DNA from: Takakia lepidozioides | Taxonomy: Eukaryota; Streptophyta; Takakiopsida; Takakiales; Takakiaceae | Length of the DNA stretch: 64,000 bases | Assembly: GCA_030704615.1 (NCBI GenBank) | Contig: CM060733.1 | Location: 63,490,001 to 63,554,000, forward strand | Reading direction: 5' to 3' | Shown here: piece by piece, positions 33,101 through 40,433 of the stretch | How the letters are laid out: every line of letters begins with the position of its first letter | Position numbering within the stretch: the first letter of the stretch is position 1 | Made by a program: the position numbers and the translations under genes | The notes under the pieces: generated by a model | What the model saw: the letters and a program-made list of their open reading frames with translations, nothing else | What the model was told of the DNA's origin: nothing | The model's database searches: none

Positions 33101-33604
33101 AATGTGGTTGGGTCTCACCCCTTCCCGAATCATTTGCTCATATGTCCCCAAAGCATTCCTATTACACCCATGCTTGGTAAATCCTGCCATCATTATATTC
33201 CACGAGACCACACATCGTTGAGGCATTCTGTTGAACACTTGGTGAGCATCCACGATGCTCCCACACTTAACATACATGTTGACAAGGGTGTTACTTAGAA
33301 AAATGTTTGGCTTGAATCCACTTCGGATAATGTGAGCGTGCACCTGCTTTCCAGCTTCCAGGCCTCTCATCTTGATGCACTTACGCAAGAGACACACATA
33401 AGTATCTGAATCTGCGGAAATGCCTCCTTGGTTTAGTGTCTGTAAAGCCTCTTTCAGTTGCCCTGCCTCACATAGCATCCTCACATGCCCAGAAGTGCCA
33501 CAAGAGGCTTTGTGGACTCCATCTCTTGGTCCTCTTTCGGGAGCTGTGGTCATGGTTGAGGTGCCTGATTTCATCAACTGTGCCCCTACTGCTGCTGCTT
33601 CCAT
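30167..33604 (-). CDS. PPR gene 2: PLS-class DYW-type pentatricopeptide repeat protein
   Basis: Inverted paralogue of PPR gene 1, with the same leader, first triplet, last triplet, E domains and DYW tail (HSEKLAIGFGL, CGDCHTSTKF, CSCGDYW). It has seven NACASL-type 101-residue PLS triplets where gene 1 has five. The frame is open up to 33709, where it begins with GTG. The first ATG is at 33604; the ATG shared with gene 1 (MTTA) lies about 17 codons further in. The PG box reads KEPGHCCIEV, slightly off the usual PGxSWIE. The frame is intact and intron-less. The expected role is C-to-U editing of organellar transcripts. The extra modules should lengthen the RNA footprint, so its target may differ from that of gene 1. 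Confidence 0.93.
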   Translation of the reverse strand: MEAAAVGAQLMKSGTSTMTTAPERGPRDGVHKASCGTSGHVRMLCEAGQLKEALQTLNQGGISADSDTYVCLLRKCIKMRGLEAGKQVHAHIIRSGFKPNIFLSNTLVNMYVKCGSIVDAHQVFNRMPQRCVVSWNIMMAGFTKHGCNRNALGTYEQMIREGVRPNHITFVCVCNACASLAALEKGKEVHGDIIKAGIVPDVILNNTLVDMYAKCGCIENAKGVFDSMSERDVVSWSAMIAGYAQLGREREALETYEQMMWEGVKPNHITFVCVCNACASLATLEKGKEVHGDIVKAGIVPDVILNNTLVDMYAKCGCIEDAKGVFDNMAERDVVSWSAMIAGYAQQGRRMEALETYDQMIREGVKPNRITFVCISNACASLATPEKGKEVHGDIVKAGIVPDVILNNTLVDMYAKCGCIEDAKVVFDNMAERDVVSWNAMIAGHAQQGCGMEALETYEQMMRDGVKPNHITFVCVCNACASLAALEKGKEVHGDIFKAGIVPDVILSNTLVDMYAKCGCIEDAKGLFDNMAERDVVSWNAMITGYAQQGRGMEALETYEQMIQEGVKPNHITFVCICNACASLATLEKGQEVHGDIVKAGIVPDVILNNTLVDMYAKCGCIEDAKVVFDNMADRNVVSWSVMMAGYAQQGCGMEALETYEQMMLEGVTPDHITFVCICNACASLAALEKGKEVHGDIVKAGIAPNVILNNTLVDMYAKCGCIEDAKGVFDNMAERDVVSWNAMIAGYAQHGHGMEALETYEQMMREGVKPNHITFVCVCNACASLAALVKGKEVHGDIVKAGIVPDINLNNTLVDMYAKCGCIEDAKGVFDNMAERDLVSWNAMIAGHAQHGCHRAALQLFEGMQMVGLKPDSITFICVLSACSHVGLLDDGRRYFDSLSQDHGVTPTVKHFGCMVDLLGRAGRLDEAEDLINQMPIKPDAVVWKALLGACRIHGNVEMAERAATSILRWDEQDAATYVLLSNIYAAAGRWDDSAKVRKMMKVRGASKEPGHCCIEVGNRVHTFVVDDKLHPKIKEIHVELRRLSGQMMDAGYVPDTRFVLHDVGEEQKEFSLCHHSEKLAIGFGLISTAPRTPLHLIKNLRVCGDCHTSTKFISKIVGRAIVVRDANRFHHFEDGVCSCGDYW

Positions 33605-33840
33605 TTGACCATCTACCCATGCAGGTTCCTTGTGGCTATCGATCCACAGGGACCCATAGGTGATGTTGTTTTTGAAATGCAGCCCTCTTTGATGAATCTG
33701 GACCCACACTCTATCCCTGCTCCTTCAGCTATCCCTGCCTCTGCACTATTCATGTATAGGCCCTCGCCTTGCTGCTAGCAGCTGACAATGACAGCCTAGA
33801 TTTGTTCTAGCAAACACCCCAACGTAAATTATCACACACT
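33605..33840 (-). repeat. 5' flank of PPR gene 2, including diverged leader motif
   Basis: Encodes LWIDSHKEPAWVDGQ in frame with the PPR; PPR gene 1 has LWIDGHKKPSWVDGQ. It is a weaker relative of the leader repeats further upstream. Confidence 0.5.
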
Positions 33841-34224
33841 ACTCCCGATGCTGAATTTCTCCCAAGACGTTAAAACTGTGCTGGGGAGAGAGAGGATGAC
33901 AATTGCCAACAAAGCTTTGCATTGCATCTTGTTGTCTGCTTCTCTCGGTAATCTAACAGGCATTCACCTTTTTGCCCCGATTGTCCCACCATTGACTGGG
34001 GTCGGAAAAATATTCATTCCAGAGCTTCTCCTTGTCTTTGTTATTTGTTTTTGGACCATTTCCTGCTGCCACATTGGCAGTAACATGTGAAAATCACTCC
34101 AAACCGATCCACCAAACGAGCTTACTTGCAGAACTCAACATGGAAAATTAGGGACGACTCTGATAAGGCGCAAAACATGCAGAATTGTGTTGAAGAAGAA
34201 AGTGCCCTCACCACATTGTCCTTG

Positions 34225-34390
34225 ACCTTGTGTCATGAAAGCAGCTAGCTTTTCTTTCACCCCTGGAGGATTCGACCGACCATCAACCCAAAAGAACCTC
34301 TTGTGTGTGCTGCTTGTGTCTGTAGTCAGGCGATCTCGGAATGCTCTGTGAGGAGAACCAGCACGGTGCAGCTGAGCAGCCATAGATTTA
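34225..34390 (-). repeat. PPR leader repeat, copy e
   Basis: Counterpart of copy b in arm 1: GCTGGTTCTCCTCACAG, AGCATTCCGAGATC, then a frame with FFWVDGRSNPPGVKEKLA. Confidence 0.6.
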
Positions 34391-34784
34391 AACTTGGCCT
34401 CCTAAGACCAAGCTAACCTCCCAAGTACCCTGTAAACACCAGGAGAATACCAAATAGTCATAGTAACAGGAAGAGCCCACATTTTGCAGGATGGACAAAC
34501 TTCTTCAGGTCGGACATTAAGAAAGCCACACCTTGTGATTGCAGTTGTCCCGTCATTGTGAAGGATCTTTAAGAACCTCATGCCAGCTCTGCTCCTCCAT
34601 GATCCAAAGTAGACCTTTGTTCCCGAAAATTCAACAGCATCAACATTTTGACAGGTTCCTTTATGGAGGAGTTCTAGTTAGCTTTCAACAACATTCATGC
34701 AAGTCACTTTGGGCTCCATTGGACTCGACACAATGAGGAACATACGAACATGTCCAAAATTACACATATGCTAAACCAGCTTAT

Positions 34785-34850
34785 GTCTGTAGTTTGGAGA
34801 TTCCGGACTGGTCCGTGAAAACCACCAGGGAGCAGCTGAGCAGCCACAGT
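34785..34850 (-). repeat. PPR leader repeat, partial copy f
   Basis: Counterpart of copy a: CTGGTGGTTTTCACGG, where the acceptor CAG is altered to CGG, then ACCAGTCCGGAATC. Confidence 0.55.
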
Positions 34851-35533
34851 CACAACCCTCCCCAGTACCTTGCAAACTCCAGGGAAAAGACCTTGCGTAT
34901 CCTACTTTCATGGAAGTACAACCTACGACACGGACAGTAAAAAGCAGCAGAGCAAAGCGAGATTCTAACTTCACTCAACAACTAAGGGTACAATCCGTCC
35001 ACACAATACGGTCATACAAGAGTTCAGTCAAACTGCCTCAGACTCCTTCTTATCCTACATGGAAAAAGCTCACCTTAACAAAGCTACTGTCCCACCGTTG
35101 TGAAGGATCTTTCAAGAACGCCTGCCACCGCTGCTGCATACTCCAGTGTTGACGTACGCGCCAGATATACCAATTATCGGCCTTGTCTAACGACCCCGTG
35201 CGCTTTCTTGCTCCTTTGCCCATAGGACATTCGTTTTTGCTGAATTGCGCAAAAGACAATTCGGAGCCTGGATCCGACGGCGCACACACACAACAAAGCG
35301 ACCCCAAGAAAGGAACCGCGAACTGTTTCGTGTTATTACCTAATTTGAATGGCATCCATGAAGGCGCCATAGCTACCATCTGCAAGAGACTCCGTCCTCT
35401 CCACAACCAGCCCTCTAATCCGCTGCTTAACGCGAGGCCTCTCGCATGACCGTAAAAAGCGCTTCAAATTTTTGTAGTGTATTGTGCGTGGCCTTATAGG
35501 GCATAATCTAACGCTTAGGCAGGCCGGGTGCCC

Positions 35534-35785
35534 GTAAGCAACTCTCCAGGCTGGCGCGGTGCGTTCCGCAGCGCCAGGCAGCACATACAACAGCCTCAAG
35601 CTTTAAATTAATGTTCTAAAAAACAAGCCGTTGATGAAGCCTCCGAGTCTATGTCTGACTCTGCACTAGTTGAGGGTGGAGGTGAAAGTGGTCTGAACCG
35701 AATACCTGTAAGCAACTCTCCAGGCTGGCGCGGTGCGTTCCACAGCGCTGCGGAACGCACCGCGCCAGCCTGGAGAGTTGCTTAC
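35534..35785. repeat. 34-bp repeat in three copies, two forming a near-perfect palindrome
   Basis: GTAAGCAACTCTCCAGG... (34 bp, ending GTGCGTTCC) occurs at 35534-35567 and again at 35708-35741. It is followed after 10 bp by its exact inverse complement at 35752-35785. The central bases also pair apart from one mismatch, so 35708-35785 could form a long hairpin. It lies right outside arm 2 of the inverted duplication. Confidence 0.85.
35628..35706 (-). mobile_element. 80-bp fragment of a Ty3/gypsy gag
   Basis: About 80 bp closely match the N-terminal gag region at about 42957-43030, in the same orientation (GTTGATGAAGCCTCCG ... GGTCTGAACCGAATACC). The fragment is enclosed by two copies of the 34-bp repeat. 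Confidence 0.75.
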
Positions 35786-35978
35786 GTACTAAGAACGTGA
35801 CGAGCCCCAGGGGCGAGCCTGCGTTCCGGTAGGGTGGAACGGGCTCCACCGGACCCGGTGTCTCCCCACCGTTGATCAATAGTACTACAAACGGCTACGA
35901 TCCACTGGATATGGGCCGTGGATATGACACATATATGCGACAATCTGACGGTCTATATGAGAGCCTCTAGGTGACGCG

Positions 35979-36716
35979 TTATGACACAGGACCACTGTTC
36001 CAAATCAACCCAGAACCATTGTCTCGGAAAGCATGAGACGATGGAAAGCTCATGAGCGTAGGCAAGGCCGCACGTGGCTGCCCCACTCGATTGACCACTG
36101 CTAGAGGTGGACGATCATCATGTCGCATTCTCTGTAGTTGCCTCCCTTGGTCCAAAATGCCTTCAACCGTGAGATTGGGTAGCCGTTGAATGGAATCATA
36201 TGCTCTCTTGAGCAGCTCTGATGGTGCAAGATTGGTCCACCACAATCGAGGTCGATGCACGCGTGATCCCACCGTTGTTGCATTCAATAGTACCGCCGAT
36301 CCAATATCCAAGACCGCACCTGATGCACACTGGCCATAACCCTGGCCCGAGAATCCCCCATAAGAGGAACATTCTCTAAGATATAGCCTAGAGGTTGCAC
36401 TTGCCTCGTCTGCAAGTCCCGCAACACTCGCAATAAGCTTCACCTAAGCAGAGTAGCATGGAAAACACCAACTGCGTACAAGAATTGTAGCAGGATTGCA
36501 CGCCAAAGATGGAAGCACGTCTCGTCTTAACTCATCACCGACAACGGCGAGACGGAGGGGCTGCGCCAAACGATCCGCCATAGCTGCTGCACTCCGCAAC
36601 ACTCTCCTATTCTCGCATCCCTCCGTACCTCTCTTCCGCCCCACCCTTGCTCGCCCTTGCAGCGGCTTTGATCCCACGACCTTCCAGCTCCTGAAACTGG
36701 TCTTTGGTTCAAACAT
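35979..36716 (-). pseudogene. Decayed C5-cytosine DNA methyltransferase (DNMT3-like)
   Basis: Reading 36716 to 35979, the pieces follow the order of a C5 methyltransferase. Near 36455 is SWCFPCYSA, a damaged motif IV keeping the Pro-Cys. At about 36385-36330, in another frame, is LGYILENVPLMGDSRARVMA, with the ENV of motif VI. At about 36265-36230, in the longest frame, is GSRVHRPRLWWTNLAP, like the HRARYFWGNLPG region of DNMT3. Then follow VEGILDQGRQ, LAVVNRVGQPRAALPT and FRDNGSGLIWN, like the DNMT3 target-recognition and C-terminal region. At least one frameshift (around 36310-36320) and a stop near 36443 make it non-functional. Methyltransferases of this class are known as passengers of retrotransposons in some eukaryotes. 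A decayed host gene is the alternative. Confidence 0.65.
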
Positions 36717-37000
36717 TAAAAGCAGGTGTGGCGGATTCTGCCACTTTTTCGGCCGAATTCTCAGGCCGAATCGGCCACCCAGGGCAGAATCAGCAGGGAT
36801 GGCCGATTACGCACAAAGGACGGCAGACCTACCACCGAGGCCCATGTCATCAGCCGTCAACCCACCCATCCGCTTTCCCCTGAGGCTCGCCCTGTTTATA
36901 TCCTCTCCAGGGCTCTGAATCTGGGCAATCGATATGGGATAATCGAACCTCAATCACATTGCGCCACGTAGAGGCGAGAATCCGCCACACCTGCTTTTAA
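36716..37000. mobile_element. 277-bp element with 20-bp terminal inverted repeats
   Basis: AAGCAGGTGTGGCGGATTCT begins at 36720 and its inverse complement ends at 36996, with one difference near the inner end (TCT/TCG). TTAA flanks both sides (36716-36719, 36997-37000). The ends lack the CCC of piggyBac, so the superfamily is open. The interior is rich in GGCCGA and GGCAGAATC motifs. Confidence 0.65.
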
Positions 37001-37110
37001 GGCCAGTGAACGGGCCGCGTTGGCCGACTCTGCCCTGTGCGCGGCCATAGGGCTCGCCCAAAGGCCGCTTACGGGGCAGAATCGGCCAAACACGGCCCCT
37101 TCTCTAGTAC
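37001..37110. other. Short spacer rich in GGCC motifs
   Basis: Carries GGCAGAATCGGCC similar to the interior of the preceding inverted-repeat element, perhaps a remnant of a second copy. Confidence 0.3.
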
Positions 37111-38110
37111 GTTAAAACCAGTGTTGGACTGGTATCATGGTTTTTTTATACCACTAGGGTAAAGGTATTGGGATACTGTTGAATTATTGAAACCAGTATG
37201 GTACTGGTATCAAATGATGTATAAATTTAATAGCCTGGTATGGTATATGGTAGGGTATCAAAGTGAAAATCTGACTCGTATCGTATTAAACAAAATTTTA
37301 AAAGTCATACCGTCCAGCCTGGTATGTGCCAGGATCTGGTTTAAATAAATAAATAAATAAAAATAAAAAAAGGACGGAGGCCCTTTAAATCGTATTAAGA
37401 TTTCAACTATTCACCTCTCTCAAAAACTATTGTTGAGGTAACTTTCTTTATAAAAAAAAACATAATGGTTTTGGAAACAAATATTACCTCAACAATTATT
37501 TTTGACCTCCCTCAAAAACTATTGTTGAGGTAATTGTTTTAAAAATATATATATAATGGTTTTGAAAACAGATATTACCTCAACAATTATTTTTGACCTC
37601 CCTCAAAAACTATTGTTGAGGTAATATTTGTTTTCAAAACAAAGCAAAACAAAACAAAACAAAACAGCAACAGATGCACATTTAAGAAGAGGAAATCCGA
37701 CTGAAAACCCTCCCAAACTTCTAGACATGAAGGCGTAGCCATGCAAAAATGCCTCCGAGCGCCACAATCTCGTCAAATCTGCCTCAAATCTGCGCCTTCA
37801 TCCTCATTGAAGTGCCCTCTTGAAAACACTCTATGTAGTTAGTATCCCTAATGAAAACTACCCTAAACCCTACCCCTACATCCGGTCCCTCAACCGACGC
37901 ATGCAGGGTATTGGAGTGGTAGTGCGAGGAAGAAGACCAGACTGGTATGTTTTGCGCCAGGGTTTTAGAAGTCCATGTATCCTACCCCACTAGGGTATTG
38001 CCGGGTTTTGCCCTTGTAGGTACCCGCCTAGTATGATCCTTTATACCATTACCCTTACCCTAGTTGATACCCGCCCAAGACCTATATACCGGTCCAACAC
38101 TGGTTAAAAC
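37111..38110. mobile_element. Second hAT-type non-autonomous element (984 bp)
   Basis: Begins CAGTGTTGGACTGGTAT at 37119 and ends ATACCGGTCCAACACTG at 38102. It is flanked by perfect 8-bp repeats GTTAAAAC (37111-37118, 38103-38110). It shares termini and ACTGGTA-type subterminal motifs with the element at 4.26 kb, but its interior differs and includes a hairpin-forming tandem repeat. No transposase frame is present. Confidence 0.87.
37414..37645. repeat. 92-bp tandem repeat, 2.5 copies, each with a hairpin
   Basis: Units start at 37414, 37506 and 37597 with CCTCNCTCAAAAACTATTG. Each full unit has TATTGTTGAGGTAA and, about 45 bp on, TTACCTCAACAATTA, so each can fold into a stem. The array ends in an (AAAAC)n run. 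Confidence 0.8.
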
Positions 38111-39051
38111 CACAGTCCGATGGTTGAATTCGATCTTTCATAACTCAATCTTGCAACATCAGTTGATCCGAAAGCCTTCATGGTGAAAGAGGTTTATATG
38201 TTTTCATCTCACTATAATTGAAGGGCGCAAGTATGTAGCTCCGCAATTTGCGGTGAGGACTTGGAATTTTTTCAAGCCTGGCCCCGTCAGCAGTGTGTGT
38301 CTCTCTTCTCCGTCTTCCCCCTCCCTTACCCCTCATTCCCCCCCTTTTTTTCCAGTCACCAAGCTCTAGTGTATATCCCTCTTCCTTTTGCGGGCGCTTA
38401 GACTAAAGCCCTCCTCCTCTTCCAGAAATTTCCATTCTTTGGATGATTCTGTTTTTCCCCCTCAGCCGGTCGTCTTCTTCCCTTCTACATCCCCCTCTGT
38501 CATCCTTCTGGGGCAGCTCTCCCCCTCTTCACTCTTTGGGCGGCGCGCATTAAATATAGGGGAAGGCCTCGAGGGGAGGGGGTTCCTGGATTTAAGGGCA
38601 CTAGGCCGAGGACGGTAGCCCGAGGGTGTGCCCAAAAATCCAGGAACCCCCGACCCGAGAGGCCTTCCCTTGCATAAAGCACGTGAAGATCTCGTGCATT
38701 CCACGCTCCCGCGTTTCAGGGGGCATTCCACCCTTGCGTATTGCCCTCCCTCGTCAATCGGGCTATTCTGCTCTGGGAAGAGCAGATATTTAACAAAGTG
38801 AAAAATCTTAAAAGGCTTTATGAGCTTCGGAGTTGTGTGATCCGGTCGTGGTGCACCTCACTGCGTTCAGCTGGGTGACCCCCCGGTTCGAGGTTTCTTG
38901 TCGCTGGAGGTTCTGTTTGTCGGCGCTCTGAGTTAAGACTCGTTTGCGGAAGTCGGCTTGCTTCCCCCCAAAGCCCTCTGGCCGCTTCCCCCCCCCGCTA
39001 TCTCTCGTTCGTCTGGCATTGCAGTCCTGTTTTGGCTAAGTTTCTCTTACC
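38111..39051. other. Pyrimidine-rich region with strong stem-loop
   Basis: 38559-38600 (GGGGAAGGCCTC ... GGGGTTCCTGGATTT) pairs with 38629-38669 (AAATCCAGGAACCCC ... GAGAGGCCTTCCC) around a 28-bp loop. The stretch sits upstream of the LINE ORF1-like frame and may be its 5' untranslated region. Confidence 0.4.
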
Positions 39052-39550
39052 ATGTCTTCGAGAGGGATCGCCCCACGTAAGAAGAGTGGTAGCTCCAAAG
39101 AGGTAGAAGCTCCTAGATGGCGAAAGGTAGAGCTGCGCAGTCGGCGGGTTCGCTTCCGGGCAAGGGTCCAAAGCCCCCCTCTGTCTAGATTGGAGATCGT
39201 CCCCTGGGCGGAACCAGGAGCCTCGGGGAAAGATGATCAACAAGTAATTGGCCGAATATGGAATTCGTCAAGTCCCAGTCCCCAAACATGTCGCAGCATG
39301 GAATCTTGGCCCACTTCCCGGGAAGAGTCCATGAGGGGTGAATGGCAATGGATCAGGAAATGGATCATCCAACATCTTGGGGCAGAAGGCGGTCTCACAC
39401 ACCACTTTTGCCATTCCATGGGAAGGGGCTTCTACACTGATTTGTTTAGTTCAAAGAAAGATGTTGCCAAAGCTCTTGCTGCTAAGCTGCTGAAGTCTAG
39501 ATTCAGGGTTAATTTATTCCCTTGGTCCCCTGATTGGGGTCATAAAGATG
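39052..39550 (+). pseudogene. LINE ORF1-like 5' fragment, cut by an LTR-like repeat
   Basis: The frame starts MSSRGIAPRKKSGSSKEVE and contains MGRGFYTDLFSSKKDVAKAL and FRVNLFPWSPDWGHKD. This is the GRGF...F-x-W-x-PD pattern of the DUF4283-type domain in plant LINE ORF1 proteins. A second frame over 39240-39310 reads VPVPKHVAAWNLGPL and suggests an early frameshift. Coding sequence stops where the 188-bp LTR-like repeat begins at 39551, so that repeat was inserted into it. Confidence 0.4.
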
Positions 39551-39738
39551 TGTCGTGCGCATACATATCGCTACACAATTACATCGTTGTCCAAAACCAC
39601 ACAACACATGTGCACACCACACACTAGTATATCACTAGTCCACCACTAGTCCAGCCACTAGTCCAACCACTAGGCTACAACTAGTCAGTCACTAGGCTGC
39701 CACTATGCTGCCCACTATGGCAGTCACTAGTCCACACA
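39551..39738. repeat. 188-bp LTR-like direct repeat, left copy
   Basis: Begins TGTCGTGCGC and ends AGTCCACACA (TG...CA ends) and is nearly identical to the copy at 40069. It is full of CACTAGTCCA motifs. Confidence 0.7.
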
Positions 39739-40068
39739 ATGATAACGAAGAAGAATACAAGCACAAGCTCATGCGAACTCACAAAGCTGAAGCATAAACT
39801 CATGCATATATAACCTCATCATTCAAATACAAGTCAAGCCAAGTGCACCCCACGCCATGGGGAATCCACACTACGGCGCCATAGCTAGGCGCGGTGAGGC
39901 TCAATTCGAGAAAGATGAGCCTCCCGCGCTTGCCGTGAAGATAACCACTCCAAGGCCTAAATCTGCCTTGACCCCTGGATTGACACTTGGGCCAATCCCA
40001 AATGTCAATATGTAAAAGCTAGCTATTTCCTAGCTAGTTTCACACTAGTGGTAAAATAACTTGACAGC
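39739..40068. mobile_element. 330-bp interior between the paired LTR-like repeats
   Basis: With the flanking repeats this makes a 706-bp unit of the size of a TRIM (terminal-repeat retrotransposon in miniature). There is no coding frame. No primer-binding site was found next to the left repeat and no target duplication outside. It could instead be LTR pieces of the adjacent Ty3/gypsy element. Confidence 0.45.
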
Positions 40069-40256
40069 TGTCGTGCGCATACATATCGCTACACAACTAC
40101 ATCGTTGTCCAAAACCACACAACACATGTGCACACCACACACTAGTATACCACTAGTCCACCACTAGTCCAGCCACTAGTCCAACCACTAGGCTACAACT
40201 AGTCAGTCACTAGGCTGCCACTATGTTGCCCACTATGGCAGTCACTAGTCCACACA
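40069..40256. repeat. 188-bp LTR-like direct repeat, right copy
   Basis: Same TG...CA ends as the left copy. On the minus strand it is preceded by TAGGGGGGCGAT, which could be a polypurine tract. If so, this is the 3' LTR of the minus-strand gypsy element. Confidence 0.65.
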
Positions 40257-40433
40257 ATCGCCCCCCTAGCTGGTGCTTAGGTCCCTCTAAGTCCAGGTAG
40301 CCACAAGATGTGATAGTGACCATAGCCTCACTAAGTCTTCTACCACTATCCCTACTACACTCAAACTCGATAGATCAAGAGGCCGGGTGCAAGAGCAACC
40401 ATGGCAGGCAACTCCGCCGTACCATGCATGTCA

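Larger units (their letters stand above)
29880..35456 (-). repeat. Inverted segmental duplication, arm 2
   Basis: Reverse-orientation partner of the block at 5.3-10.2 kb. It carries PPR gene 2, leader repeats and both flanks. The outer end stops at the same CGGTCATGCGAGAG sequence as arm 1, just before a palindrome-rich junction. About 20 kb of unrelated genes separates the arms. Confidence 0.85.

Noticed and set aside
31040-33300. Many antisense frames repeating MHPHLAYMSTRVLFRMTSGT
   Set aside because: They are exact shadows of the repeated PLS modules of the PPR gene on the other strand; their repetition only reflects the 303-bp modules.
35336-35599. 87-codon minus-strand frame over the outer edge of arm 2
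   Set aside because: Spans the duplication junction and the 34-bp repeat; no domain, and not preserved in arm 1.
38388-38731. Overlapping plus and minus frames in the pyrimidine-rich region
   Set aside because: Both follow from the inverted repeat and skewed composition rather than codon constraint.
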